Part shown: positions 26,001 to 34,404 of the stretch, piece after piece | How positions within the stretch are numbered: the stretch's first letter is position 1 | How the letters are laid out: the number at the start of each line of letters is the position of its first letter | NCBI GenBank assembly: GCA_963971405.1 | Contig: OZ020489.1 | Coordinates: forward strand, 19,556,290 to 19,620,289 | Length of the DNA: 64,000 bases | From: Psococerastis gibbosa | Lineage: Eukaryota > Arthropoda > Insecta > Psocodea > Psocidae | Direction of reading: 5' to 3' | Notes under the pieces: generated by a model | Told to the model about the DNA's origin: nothing | Seen by the model: only the letters and a program-made list of their open reading frames with translations | Databases searched by the model: none | Translations under genes and position numbers: made by a program

Positions 26001-29000
26001 ACTATCTCTTTGAATGTAAAATAACTAACTATATTACCCGATAATTATGCGTGCCTAAAAGTTTGGTAACATTCATTACTTTGAATAAAAAAACCTAGTA
26101 ACTTTTAAGCTACTCAACTTAATATTTCAAAATGAAGTGTTTAGAGCAAACAACTCATACCGCCAATCTATGAATATAAAGGAAGTTGACGTTAAGAGCC
26201 CTACATGGGCCATAAAAATGGCGCGCAATTTGAAAATATTTCGGTTACGTTCGTTACAGTAACATTCATTACAATCATAAAATGACCAATATCCGAAGAA
26301 GTACATCACGTATCTAGTTGTGAAAATGTAATAAACATTAAGCCTACATTGCTGAAAATTAAGTTTAGGTTTATTTTGGATTAATTATAATAAAAACACT
26401 GCAGCTTCAAGACAAAATGCAACCGCTAGTCTTTTGGAACATAGTCTTTTCTCCTCCACGGTCAATAAAAAATTCTAAAAGATGAAAAACATGGCAGATT
26501 TGAATTAAAAGTGACACTTTTTAAAACTACAGACGCGTTACCGGCAATCATTTTGAAAATGACCCATTAATGTTAACGCATAGGTGGTTTGCCCATTGAT
26601 AGTTGGGTTCTGACAGCAAAAGACTAAATTTTCAAGAAAAATGACTATAAAATTAAGGTTAGCATGAAAACAAGACTTCATAGTCTTATTGTTCGCCTTT
26701 TGTTTTATTTGCAATAAAGTCGTTTTTTCATTTTTTTTTTCATAAAATAATTTTTCCTCGGAACCTATCTGTCGATGTTGTATAACTTCAGGTATGTGTT
26801 AGGTATTTAATATAATAAAAAAAACTAACAGATTTGGTGTGGCGTATAGACTAATATAATATAAATAAATTTTGTTGTTGTTCAAAACAAAAACAAAAAA
26901 AGTTATTGTTTTTAACAACAACAAAATTTATTTGTAATATATTGGTCTATATTATTCTGGACCATGGATCAATTTAGTGCTTTGGGATACGGAAAGTCAA
27001 AGTAACCGAAATTTAACCGTAGGACAATTAGTTACCTTTTAACTACTCATTCTATTTCTCGGTACCTGTACACATTGATAAATAGGAAAGCATGTACGGT
27101 TCACTTGTACCGGCTCTGTTCTAAAAGTGTCCGTTATTCCTTTGCACTTCATCATCGCTCAACCTTGTTGTATTTACAGATCACCTCAGAGTCAAGCGGA
27201 AGCATACATGCAACATGAAATTTCAAAATTAACATCGGAAAACTTAAATCTTCAAGGGAAGATGGATGATAATCAAGAGTTTATTCGAAAATTGAAGCGG
27301 CAAAATAAAATGCTGCTGAAGAAGCTAAAAGAATTAGGAGGTATGTATTGTATGATTGATTTCTCAACATAGTACTTTTTACGTGTTTATCGAAAGAAAT
27401 TTTTTTCACGATGATGTTGTAGATGTAGTCTTATTCAGAGATCTGATTTTCCCTGTGTTAATAAAGATTTTACATGAAAAAAACTTGGTGCTGCTCCTGG
27501 CACATAAGTCCCACTGTATATCGCTAGGAACTTCGGAAGAAAAAGTACACAACTCTAAATCTATCAATTTAGAGAAATTGAAGTTAAAGTTTATAAAAAA
27601 AAATTAATTACTTGACACTTCCCGCTAAATAGGAAAGGGCACGACTGCCCTCGCTCGGAAAATATACACACTGCATTAACGCCGTTTCTAGCAAAATAAT
27701 AATGATTTTTTAATTAATATTTTAGCGTTATGAAGTCGAAACCGACAATTTTTGAGTTGTGTCTTTCTTCTTCCGAAGTGGCGATATTTGTTAGAAATCA
27801 AATTGTTTGTATTTCAGTTGGAATTGAACCGATGGAAGTAATTGAGCAACTTCCTACCAAAGTTAAATTAGAAAGAGAAACGGCGCCAAATATTGTTATG
27901 AAAAAAGAAAGAAATTATCAAGGCATGTTTGAATATCGCCTCGAAGATGAATCTGTGATTGTCCGTCATCTAATTACAGGTATTGTGCTATATACTGTGT
28001 GTCGTTTACCACATTAAATGTAGTGCATCTGCATTTGATCTTCAGTGGGGGTATCAAATTAGCCTTAGGCTACCAAGCAACAACACAACAACAACCATAG
28101 CCATTAGATAACGTATTTTTAACTATATTTTTTATATAAGAAATAATAAAAAAGGTTAGCATGAAAAGAAGACTTTATAGTCTTATTGTTCGCCTTTTGT
28201 TCTGTTTTATTCAATAAAGTCGTTTTCAATTCAATTCAATTCAATAAGAATATTATCCCTTGTAGTAGGAAAAATAGGCAAAATCGTATACAAATATCAA
28301 GAGTCAGGATTTTCAATACAAAATCCAGATTTTAGAAAATTAATATTGGAGCTTGAATTAATGCAAAATATCAATAGCTCGTGAACAAACAATAAACAAT
28401 AAGAATTTTATTCAAACCTGTTATTAAAAATAGAGTTAATAAAACCTAAATAAACGTTTAAAAAAAGAAACCCCCCATTGTTATTAAAAAAATCTGTTCA
28501 TTATAATGAAATACCTCTAAGTCACGGTTAACTTAATTTTATCTGTCAATAGCTCGCTCTGTTGATCCCCTGTGGAATTGAAGAAGTGTGAAATTTGGCT
28601 ATATTTCGTTTAAAATGTGCTTGTATTGTTTTGTATTCATGTTCCCTCATTCTAAAATAACTATATCTAAAAATTGGGAGTTACTGGGATCGCTTCTATT
28701 GGTTATAGCACATAATGCCTATTTATTTTGCAGACTTGAAACCAAAAGTGTCTGTAAATATGTTACCTGGGCTGCCTGCGTACATTTTCTTCATGTGCAT
28801 CAGGCATACGGACTTCGTTAATGATGATATGAAAGTTCGATCTTTGCTGACTTCCTATCTGAATGCAGTTAAGAGACTTTTAAAGAAAAAGCAAGATGAT
28901 TTTGAAATAACGGTATGTATCCAATGTATTTAGGGATTGATTGAAAATAGCACTTTCTCCACTCTCCTCCGTGCATTTTGAACTAATATTGCCGTAAAAT

Positions 29001-31701
29001 GATGTTTTAGAAGGTGCACAGCCATATTCTTTAATTTATTCCTTCATGGTTAATATAGGTATTCAGAAGATTTCGCGTGTATTTTATTTGTCAATAGAGT
29101 TGAGGAGACTTTGGTGGCAGATAGGCCCTTTGTATACGCTTCTTTCTTAAACTCTGCTGCGCCCGCTAATGGCAACTTTCCGGTCGAAGTTGTCCTGAAC
29201 CTTATCAGACGCCCTATCGCATCACTGGTTGGGTATATACTGACTGCTGACTCCCTTTCCATGCCATTTAAAAAAAAGGATGGAGCTTGGACGAAACTGA
29301 ATACAAGCGCAGCAATAATGGTGTGTTTCCTTGATTCTTGGTTCTAGGTGCTTTGGCTGAGCAACACTCTGCGGCTTCTGCACAATTTAAAACAATACAG
29401 CGGGGATAAAATATTTCAAGTTGAAAATACCCCAAAACAAAATGATCAGTGCCTGCGGAACTTTGACTTAAGTCAATACAGACAGGTATTGTCTGACACA
29501 GCCGTTTGGATTTTCCAGGTATGTTGCCCTCTAAAATCAATTTGGTTAAATACAATAACAGATGTTTTTATTTAACCAGGCAAGAGGTGTTTTATGATGG
29601 TGGTTTTAACGAGTTAGTAGGTAAGTAAGGAGTTAACAAGGTAACTGGACCATCACAAAGGTTCGTTATCCCATGTTCGCGTATAATTGGGGAAAAAATA
29701 GCTAGAATATTCTTATTTACAATTTAAAATGAAGCAACTATTGCAGCTGTTAATAATATTCTGCACATGTAATTTCGGTTTCTTGTTACAGGGAGCCGTG
29801 AGGAATGTCCAAGAAAAAATTCAACCTTTGATAGTGCCGGCCATCTTGGAAAATGAGGCCATAGCTGGGCTGTCTCGAGGTCCAGTGCGTCATCGTTCGT
29901 CTAGTCTTTCCAGTGCGGCTGACTCGGATAAGGGAAATGCTAAAGTGCTAGACCAGTTGCTTAATCAGCTAACTCACTTTCACCGAATTCTTACTATATT
30001 CGAAATTGATCCGGAAGTCAATGTACAAATTTTCCGGCAGGTACGTAAACGAAATATGTCGTATGCCTGGTAATATACCGTAACTAACACTTCTTACAAA
30101 ATTTTTATTTCTAGGGAAACGTGGACTAAAATGGTGGATTCTTATGCCTCTAAACGCCTTTTAAGAATTATAACGCCTGAGAAATACCTTTTTACGATAG
30201 GAATAAAATAATAAACAATTTTTCTAGTCTCAAGTAAAATTTGGTTATGTGCAGTTACGATGTATTATCGGACATACATCTATTAAAAGATTCACGAGAT
30301 TCTTCTGATAGGCTATGTTAACTTGCTGTTTGAGTTTCTGCCATGCAGAAATGACATTATTGACACTAGTGTCTGAACTAGACTTTTTAGGTAGCAGTGA
30401 GAGAGGGAGGGAGAAGACAACCTACCTAAGTAGCTACTGTACTACTAGTACTATACGTGTATGAATTGTAAATTTGTTGTTTTACTGTTTAAAAATTGTT
30501 ATTACCGAATTGAATCAGGATAACCGGATATTATAATTGAATTATTGCATTGTCATCGGTCTTTGACAGGTGTGCAAAGTTTGAATTAAATCTGATCGTT
30601 GAAATCGAGCCCAAAGGAGTCGGTTACAAACATACAAGCATACAGGTGAAACGTTTTAAAGTTTTAAAAATAATAACAATTTTAGTAATGTGCGAGGTTG
30701 GACCATCGCTATTAAATTATAATTTTTAATGCAAATTAATAAATTCTTTCAGGTGTTTTATTTCATATGCGCAAGTAGTCTCAATAATTTACTCTTAAGA
30801 AAAGACCTGTGCCATTGGACGAAAGGCATGCAAATAAGATACAACATTAGTCATTTAGAGCAGTGGACGAGAGATGAAAATATGTCGGACATAATAAAAA
30901 CAATGCAGCCAATTATTCAAGCAAGCCAACTGCTGCAAGCTCGGAAAACCGACGAGGATGTCAAGTCTTTATGTGACATGTGTGACAAGCTGACTATGCA
31001 AAGGGTACGTTGGTTATTTTATGCTTATTACTGGTAATTTACTCCTAAACAGTTTTGTAGAATATGGTTAATTTCATTGACAGTGATTGAAAAATAACAA
31101 AACGTTTCCGATGCGATAGTTAATAACTCTCACAATGTAAAAACTTGAGTTTAATGGTTAATAGTTAGTTGGAAATGAACACTCAATGCATTAATCAGAT
31201 TACTGCTATTAAATACACATTATTTCTGTTAATTGTGAACTCTTAAGCAAGTGTAGCAAGTGTCAGACTTGAAGAAATAACCTTTCGGGTGAAAGTCGGA
31301 GTCTGTACCACTACTCTACATGTCCTGATTTGATGTTTGTGCATTCCTAATTGTTGTATTGCATGGTGTAAGGCATCAGTCATCACAGTGATTATCAGCG
31401 CATTTAATGCTGTCAGTCAATATACATAAGTTTTTTTCTTCAGATTGTAAAGCTTCTCAACTTGTACACTCCTACCGACGAATATGAAGAACGCGTCCCG
31501 GCTAGTTTCCTACGTAAAATCCAGGAGGAGCTTCAGTCGCGACAGAGTGGTACTGGTGCGCTGTCTGAGCAGCAGGGCCAGCTTATGATGGACACCAAGC
31601 TTATTTTCCCAGTTCGGTTCCCGTTCAAGCCGTCAGCCATCAGGTTAGAGGACGTTGAGATTCCTGAATGTTTAGAGCTTCCTATATTAAAGAAGGTTTA
31701 A
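10826..31701 (+). CDS. didum: Unconventional myosin V heavy chain (27 exons)
   Basis: Twenty-seven exons (10826-11096, 11203-11347, 12087-12243, 13329-13548, 13798-14009, 14442-14573, 14877-15098, 16410-16550, 16849-17055, 17624-17949, 18488-18599, 18858-19069, 19563-19737, 20021-20242, 21485-21791, 22016-22236, 23117-23368, 23560-23689, 23797-23968, 24347-24478, 27180-27340, 27818-27979, 28734-28912, 29348-29518, 29792-30040, 30753-31004, 31444-31701) join in frame to 5,400 nt, or 1,799 residues plus exon 1. Visible are the P-loop GESGAGKT, switch [10 protein letters not shown], switch II DIYGFE, actin-site RCIKPND, six IQ motifs, coiled coil and a C-terminal DIL domain. The length fits Drosophila Didum and vertebrate MYO5. 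In the family it is a processive actin motor carrying vesicles and organelles, with calmodulin-type light chains on the IQ neck. All junctions are GT-AG. Confidence 0.95.
11203..11347 (+). CDS. didum: Myosin V exon 3: start of motor core
   Basis: Encodes [13 protein letters not shown] through EEAYTRLE; ends in phase 2 at GTTTGT. Confidence 0.93.
11608..12015. mobile_element. Long palindromic MITE, family D, copy 2
   Basis: It starts TTAAGAGGACATGCTACG and ends with the inverted form ...TATCCTCTTAA. Its internal arms match copy 1 (GGCTCAT, GTAGAAGACTAC, CATGCATCAT) but its outer ends are diverged, so this is a second subfamily. It lies in the myosin intron directly before the P-loop exon. Confidence 0.85.
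12087..12243 (+). CDS. didum: Myosin V exon 4: P-loop
   Basis: Encodes [14 protein letters not shown], the ATP phosphate-binding loop, ending SSPIME in phase 0. It is 157 nt long, so skipping it would shift the frame. Palindromic MITEs lie on both sides. Confidence 0.94.
12529..12922. mobile_element. Long palindromic MITE, family D, copy 3
   Basis: Same subfamily as the copy at 11608, with arms from AGGAGGATATGCTACG to CTACGTAGCATGTCCTC. It lies in the intron after the P-loop exon, so the exon at 12087-12243 is bracketed by two copies. Confidence 0.85.
13329..13548 (+). CDS. didum: Myosin V exon 5: switch I
   Basis: Encodes [19 protein letters not shown], the switch I region, then YLLEKSRVV and FYQLCA. 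Ends in phase 1 at GTGAGT. Confidence 0.94.
13798..14009 (+). CDS. didum: Myosin V exon 6: motor
   Basis: Reads [14 protein letters not shown] to [15 protein letters not shown]; ends phase 0 at GTAAAA. Confidence 0.92.
14442..14573 (+). CDS. didum: Myosin V exon 7: motor
   Basis: Encodes [18 protein letters not shown]; phase 0 at both ends; donor GTAAGT. Confidence 0.92.
14877..15098 (+). CDS. didum: Myosin V exon 8: switch II
   Basis: Contains [29 protein letters not shown] (switch II and relay start) and NEKLQQQFN; donor GTAAGA. Confidence 0.94.
15335..16141 (-). mobile_element. 5'-truncated non-LTR (Jockey-type) retrotransposon
   Basis: It lies in the myosin intron between exons 8 and 9, in antisense. 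The direct repeat GAGTCCCACGCCTTA flanks it at 15320-15334 and 16142-16156, a perfect 15-bp target duplication. The minus-strand 3' end is an A-rich tail (T-rich at 15335-15358). A frame at 15594-16043 carries an RNase H start motif ([10 protein letters not shown], then GLGVFGPG), as in Jockey-clade ORF2. The rest is disrupted by frameshifts, so this is a dead copy. Confidence 0.85.
15594..16043 (-). pseudogene. LINE ORF2 RNase H-region relic
   Basis: This 149-codon frame belongs to the truncated LINE above. WFTDGS followed by a Gly-rich GVFGPG is the first strand and catalytic Asp region of LINE RNase H. The upstream RT domain is missing and the frame stops before the rest of RNase H. Confidence 0.7.
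16410..16550 (+). CDS. didum: Myosin V exon 9: relay region
   Basis: Encodes [17 protein letters not shown] through [11 protein letters not shown]; 47 codons, phase 0. Confidence 0.93.
16849..17055 (+). CDS. didum: Myosin V exon 10: lower 50K
   Basis: Encodes MPNGSDQSW to [12 protein letters not shown] including [13 protein letters not shown]; phase 0. Confidence 0.93.
17075..17250 (-). repeat. SINE family B, copy 2
   Basis: Read on the minus strand it begins CTTTGATGGCAAGGTGGTAG, where TGGCAAGGTGG matches a Pol III A box, and it ends in an A run (T run at 17075-17083 on plus). It lies in a myosin intron just after exon 10. Confidence 0.75.
17624..17949 (+). CDS. didum: Myosin V exon 11: loop 2 and actin site
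   Basis: A variable basic loop is followed by [27 protein letters not shown] and [18 protein letters not shown] (SH1/SH2 region). Ends in phase 2 at GTAATA. Confidence 0.94.
18145..18400. other. Myosin intron sequence, no gene seen
   Basis: An (AAT)n stretch near 18155-18172 is the only structure noticed. Confidence 0.3.
18488..18599 (+). CDS. didum: Myosin V exon 12: converter
   Basis: Encodes [13 protein letters not shown] and [10 protein letters not shown]; phase 0 end, donor GTAGGT. Confidence 0.92.
18858..19069 (+). CDS. didum: Myosin V exon 13: converter end, IQ1-IQ2
   Basis: [20 protein letters not shown] leads into IQ1 ([15 protein letters not shown]) and IQ2 ([12 protein letters not shown]). 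Confidence 0.94.
19187..19333. mobile_element. Foldback MITE, family A relative
   Basis: TAAGCGGGGTTTCCACATAC on the left mirrors GTATGTGGAAACCCCGCCTTA on the right. The arms contain ATTGACGTTTTAGCGGACATT / AATGTCTGCTACCACGTCA, the same subterminal block as family A, but no inner element. It lies in the myosin intron between exons 13 and 14. Confidence 0.83.
19386..19523 (-). repeat. SINE family B, copy 3 (5' truncated)
   Basis: It matches the 3' two thirds of the family and has a long poly-A tail, seen as about 19 T on the plus strand from 19386. It lies in a myosin intron. Confidence 0.75.
19563..19737 (+). CDS. didum: Myosin V exon 14: IQ3-IQ4
   Basis: Encodes [15 protein letters not shown] and [16 protein letters not shown]; ends phase 0 at GTAAGT. 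Confidence 0.93.
20021..20242 (+). CDS. didum: Myosin V exon 15: IQ5-IQ6 and coil start
   Basis: IQ5 is [17 protein letters not shown]6 is [16 protein letters not shown]. The heptad pattern begins at [11 protein letters not shown]. Donor GTAAGG. Confidence 0.94.
20262..21090. mobile_element. Approx. 830-bp element with long terminal inverted repeats
   Basis: The left end TACCCCCACTACG...GTACAAAGTCGAATTTCACAG pairs with the inverted right end CTGTGACATTCGACTTGTAC...CGTAAGGGAGGTA over about 55 bp. It lies in myosin intron 15 only 20 bp after the donor and carries a tRNA-like SINE. No transposase frame is visible. Confidence 0.7.
20479..20625 (+). repeat. tRNA-derived SINE head inside a TIR element
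   Basis: TAGCAGAAAGG at 20503-20513 fits an A box and GGTTCGAATACC at 20560-20571 fits a B box. The spacing is tRNA-like. A diverged relative lies at 3150-3270. Confidence 0.6.
21184..21406 (-). repeat. tRNA-derived SINE family C, copy 1
   Basis: On the minus strand a B box GGTTCGAGTCC (21342-21352) follows an A-box-like TAGAGTAGTGG. The body contains the block seen on plus as TAGCGGAGTTAGGGCTATAA, and the tail is (ATTT)n on minus. Other copies lie at 31270, 50438 and 57357. Confidence 0.82.
21485..21791 (+). CDS. didum: Myosin V exon 16: coiled coil
   Basis: Long charged heptads ([18 protein letters not shown]); ends phase 1 at GTAAGT. Confidence 0.9.
22016..22236 (+). CDS. didum: Myosin V exon 17: coiled coil
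   Basis: [20 protein letters not shown] and [12 protein letters not shown] match the vertebrate LLNEFSRLEERYDDL region in pattern. A Ser/Thr-rich break follows. Confidence 0.9.
23117..23368 (+). CDS. didum: Myosin V exon 18: linker and coil
   Basis: [20 protein letters not shown] matches the family's LDMSLFLKLQKRVTELEQ segment; phase 0. Confidence 0.9.
23560..23689 (+). CDS. didum: Myosin V exon 19: coiled coil
   Basis: [20 protein letters not shown] followed by [15 protein letters not shown]; ends phase 1 at GTAAAC. Confidence 0.88.
23797..23968 (+). CDS. didum: Myosin V exon 20: coiled coil
   Basis: [16 protein letters not shown] and [19 protein letters not shown]; ends phase 2 at GTGTGG, a weak donor but phase-consistent. 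Confidence 0.88.
24347..24478 (+). CDS. didum: Myosin V exon 21: coiled coil
   Basis: [20 protein letters not shown] and [16 protein letters not shown]; ends phase 2 at GTGAGT. Confidence 0.9.
24690..24900 (-). pseudogene. Non-LTR retrotransposon ORF2 C-terminus and tail
   Basis: On the minus strand a frame reads a CVLCGS...SHLMDCP zinc-knuckle-like motif (C-x2-C-x7-H-x4-C), then ends in TAG at 24714-24712. Directly after the stop comes a (TAAG)n run. A terminal Cys/His motif close to the stop is usual in LINE RT proteins. It lies in myosin intron 21 and only the end survives. Confidence 0.6.
25430..26566. mobile_element. Unrecognised insertion with a repeated 14-mer
   Basis: It interrupts repeat family G. 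GTAATGAATGTTAC or its complement occurs, exact or with one to two changes, at 25594, 25755, 25804, 25825, 25907, 26066, 26244 and 26259. No coding frame or clear terminal repeats are seen. Confidence 0.55.
26656..26745 (+). repeat. Retroelement 3' end, copy 1
   Basis: GGTTAGCATGAAAACAAGAC, a short stem AAGACTTCATAGTCTT and AATAAAGTCG precede a T-rich end. It is flanked by ATAAAAT on both sides, as expected for target-primed insertion. It matches 28154-28245. Confidence 0.6.
26846..26953. repeat. Approx. 108-bp palindrome
   Basis: TATAGACTAATATAATATAA and AAATTTTGTTGTTGTT on the left mirror AACAACAACAAAATTTATTT and TATTGGTCTATA on the right. Confidence 0.7.
27180..27340 (+). CDS. didum: Myosin V exon 22: coiled coil end
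   Basis: [20 protein letters not shown] and [20 protein letters not shown] parallel the vertebrate LQHEITRLTNENLDLMEQL segment; ends phase 1. Confidence 0.91.
27818..27979 (+). CDS. didum: Myosin V exon 23: start of globular tail
   Basis: Contains [17 protein letters not shown] and VRHLIT, the entry to the cargo-binding globular tail; phase 1 at both ends. Confidence 0.92.
28154..28245 (+). repeat. Retroelement 3' end, copy 2 with (CAATT)n tail
   Basis: Same sequence as 26656-26745 (stem AAGACTTTATAGTCTT, then AATAAAGTCG), ending in CAATTCAATTCAATTC. It lies in a myosin intron. Confidence 0.65.
28734..28912 (+). CDS. didum: Myosin V exon 24: globular tail
   Basis: [20 protein letters not shown] and [20 protein letters not shown] are strongly conserved in class V tails. 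Confidence 0.94.
29348..29518 (+). CDS. didum: Myosin V exon 25: globular tail
   Basis: [20 protein letters not shown] and [20 protein letters not shown]; phase 0. Confidence 0.93.
29792..30040 (+). CDS. didum: Myosin V exon 26: DIL domain
   Basis: [19 protein letters not shown], a Ser-rich loop, then [15 protein letters not shown] and EVNVQIFRQ. Confidence 0.93.
30753..31004 (+). CDS. didum: Myosin V exon 27: DIL domain
   Basis: [20 protein letters not shown] and [12 protein letters not shown] are DIL hallmarks; donor GTACGT. Confidence 0.94.
31270..31328 (-). repeat. SINE family C, head fragment
   Basis: CCTTTCGGGTGAAAGTCGGA and GTCTGTACCACTACTCTACA match the 5' head of family C, in the last myosin intron. 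Confidence 0.65.
31444..31701 (+). CDS. didum: Myosin V terminal exon
   Basis: [20 protein letters not shown] and [20 protein letters not shown] end the protein; stop TAA at 31699-31701. Confidence 0.94.
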   Translation: MVKLLNLYTPTDEYEERVPASFLRKIQEELQSRQSGTGALSEQQGQLMMDTKLIFPVRFPFKPSAIRLEDVEIPECLELPILKKV

Positions 31702-33330
31702 CTTATTGACATGAAAATATATCATCGCAAGTTAAATACTAGTAAAAGACACCCATGCTTGAAAATCTAGTAGGCTACTGTAAGAGCCGTATTTTAAATT
31801 GTGGTAATGATTACAAGAAATTTCATTAAGTTTTTGCCACAATTAAGACTTGTTCTCCTCTCTTCAGAAAAAATTTAAAAAAATCGTTCTCAGTACTGAG
31901 AGCTCTTCCTTTTAATTTCCGTTTTTGTTGGCTCACTCGTAATGAGTTGACTAATTTTCAGTTTTACGGGTTGCTTTCAGTCATTAACCAATAATTTATA
32001 ATTTTAAAGACAGTGAATGTGTTGAGAAGTTATTATTATTGGACAAAGACATTTCAAATGCAATTTTTTAACAGAACATTGCCCTGTTTTGAATGTTAAC
32101 TATTTTACTTCCAAAAATTCTTCACACTTCCTTGAATTCAAAATTAAAATCTTCTTTGGTACTACACTACTACACAGTATATTAGCTTGTTTCGCGGGAC
32201 TCAGCCATGGCCATCGTTCGTAAGGCTTCACAGTAAGGGTAGTGAGATTAGTACTTAATTAAGATGCATGTCATATGTAATGAGCTATTTACTCTTGAGT
32301 AATTACATCTGTTTTATTTCTTTACTTTTGTAAGTACCACTATAAGGACTATTAAAATTACTACTTTCTTCATTAGTCTGTATCTATTGGGCCTTTTAGT
32401 TGATATCTTTAATTTGTTACCTGCCTTCATAATAATTCCTATGTTAAGACGCGTATACCAGCTTTAATATGATGTAGCAATCGACCGGGGGCTGCTGATG
32501 TTGATATACTATTATTTTTGTTAATATTTAAGTTGTCTTCCTCTTACTTTTTCTGTTACTTAACTAGGCACTGTTGTCGTATATGTACGGGTTGATTTAT
32601 TTCTGTTGCGATTTTATCTTTTTGCAAACAAGCAGCTGTGCTGTTTTGTTGATTGCATTATATTGCATTGTTGCGTTAGCCAAATTGCTGTCTATAGTAT
32701 ATCTTCGATATAGAATATACTGATAAAGTGTGTTACAGTTTAAAACACTTTAAAAACAATCTATGAAGAACTCTCATCATGTAATGTCTGGTGTTAACTA
32801 TTGTGTATTCTGATGAAGGTCACGTCGAATATGCAAAATAATATCAATGTTGACAAAGCACCAATTTGCACTCTTTAGCGTATTATAATACTGTTTTGTA
32901 AAGGAAAACCACTGAAATTCTGAAATGGAACATCTATGCAAAGAAAATTGTTATTATTTTCACAATGGATAAGAAGTTACATAGCTAAATGCCTGACTAC
33001 TGTTGGTATGATGTTCATGATACAAAAGAAGTTTAATAAGAAAATGGTGTACATAAAAGTACAGTAGGTGAATATATTTTTTTATACATTAGATCGGTTG
33101 ATATTAGATAGTGTTGTTTCAGATTTCAAAGTCTAGTAAAAAATTTCAATTACATTCCAAATTCACTTTTGTGTGTGAAATGATCTTCTATGTCCCTAAA
33201 TAATAACAAATCGCTCATTTCAGTGATCATAAAGACGTTGTTTAGTATTTCAGTAATATTTTCCACATTCACTTTGTAATACTGCGTCATAGTAAAAAAT
33301 AAAGTAAAATAACTTACTCAAGTATTACTC
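31702..33330 (+). other. Probable 3' UTR of myosin V
   Basis: About 1.6 kb of AT-rich unique sequence without repeats or exon-like frames runs up to an AATAAA at 33298-33303, just before the next repeat. The extent is inferred. Confidence 0.4.
33298..33303 (+). terminator. Candidate polyadenylation signal, myosin V
   Basis: AATAAA about 1.6 kb after the stop codon. A nearer, non-canonical site cannot be excluded. Confidence 0.3.
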
Positions 33331-33344
33331 AGCTTGTCCATTAT

Positions 33345-33510
33345 CGCTAGTAGCCGGTGTAGGTTGACATCGAGAACGTATACCAGTTTGCCAATGGTCA
33401 AACATTTGTACGGAAACAATACAACTAATGTCCAAAATCCGTGGGGCATTGGACAAGGGACCTACATAATAATAGGTCTGGATCCATAAAGTCATTATAA
33501 AAATAAAAAA
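33345..33510 (-). repeat. Repeat W, copy 2
   Basis: Homologous to 6145-6325 (GTGTAGGTTGACATCGAG, CAATGGTCAAACAT, and ATCCGTGGGGCAT). The minus-strand frame again gives VLDVNLH and AIMDKL. Confidence 0.5.
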
Positions 33511-33960
33511 AAGTACTCAAGTATTACTACATACACATATATAAATAAAGCGACTGTTTTCAGCACTAGGCCACCGTCAGGCTACAGAAACACAAACACT
33601 TGTTACTGACTGTTGCTGTTGTAATGCTCCCGATTAAGTTATTTCATTTTATTTTTACTACCTGATTTAGTCGTTGTTAAATTTCCTTTCCACGATAAAC
33701 TTAGTCTAATTGAGAAATTAGTTTAATTTCTATCTCTTCTATTGTATTTACTTAACAAGTTTTTCTCTAATTGATAATTTTGATTGCATTAAGTTACGCA
33801 AAGAGATTGAGCTGTAGTGGCATTATTAGCTATTGTACATGTACATTGGGCATGAATAGCAGATGTGAGATGAACATTAGTTTTTGGCATTCCATTAAAT
33901 TGGCGGTCTTGTAGTATTATTTGCGGCTGTACAATTATGTAATAGAAAATTTTATGAATA

Positions 33961-34202
33961 GGCGCCCATTCCATCGACCGGCTAGGGCTATTTACAATTT
34001 AAAATTAAAAAATGGCTTCATGGGATATGTTAAGTACAAACATTTTAATAGATTTCTATAAAAATAAAAACAAACATTTCCGTCAATGTCATTTGCATTC
34101 TGCAATGCGAGATCGATGTAAACCACGCCTAAGTCTTGAATGTCTGCTACCACGTCACCGTTTTTGTAAATAGCCCTAGCCGGTCGGTGGAATGGGCACC
34201 TT
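33961..34202. mobile_element. Foldback MITE family A, internally deleted copy
   Basis: The left end GGCGCCCATTCCATCGACCG is followed directly by the central segment, so most of the left arm is lost. The right arm is complete to GGGCACCTT. Its right flank repeats, inverted, the left flank of the 4341 copy. Confidence 0.85.
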
Positions 34203-34404
34203 AGGTAAGAGCAGGTATAGGCTCGCGCTGTTGTGTAGCATCACTTTTAAAATATGTACCGTACGTTTCTTATATGTATAGTCTGCAATTGTAATGTTAA
34301 CAGCATTAATTCATTCCATTTAATTTTCAAACTTAAATCAAACTATATTTAGTGACGAAATCAAAGTTTTAGATGTGATAAATTACTAACCTACTTTAAA
34401 AATT

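Larger units (their letters stand above)
25114..27121 (-). repeat. Repeat family G, copy 1, split by three insertions
   Basis: Left part 25114-25430 (GATTTCAACGGATTTACATG, CTGTCTGTTCGTCGATTTG) and later parts (TTAATGTTAACGCA at about 26570, TTCAGGTATGTGTTAGG at about 26790, AGGAAAGCATGTACGG at about 27090) line up with the single-piece copies elsewhere. Insertions at 25430-26566, 26656-26745 and 26846-26953 separate them. The whole occupies most of myosin intron 21. Confidence 0.7.

Noticed and set aside
30100-30180. Possible extra myosin exon after ttatttctag at about 30115
   Set aside because: The reading frames after this acceptor hit stops at once, and exons 26 and 27 already join in phase with family sequence.
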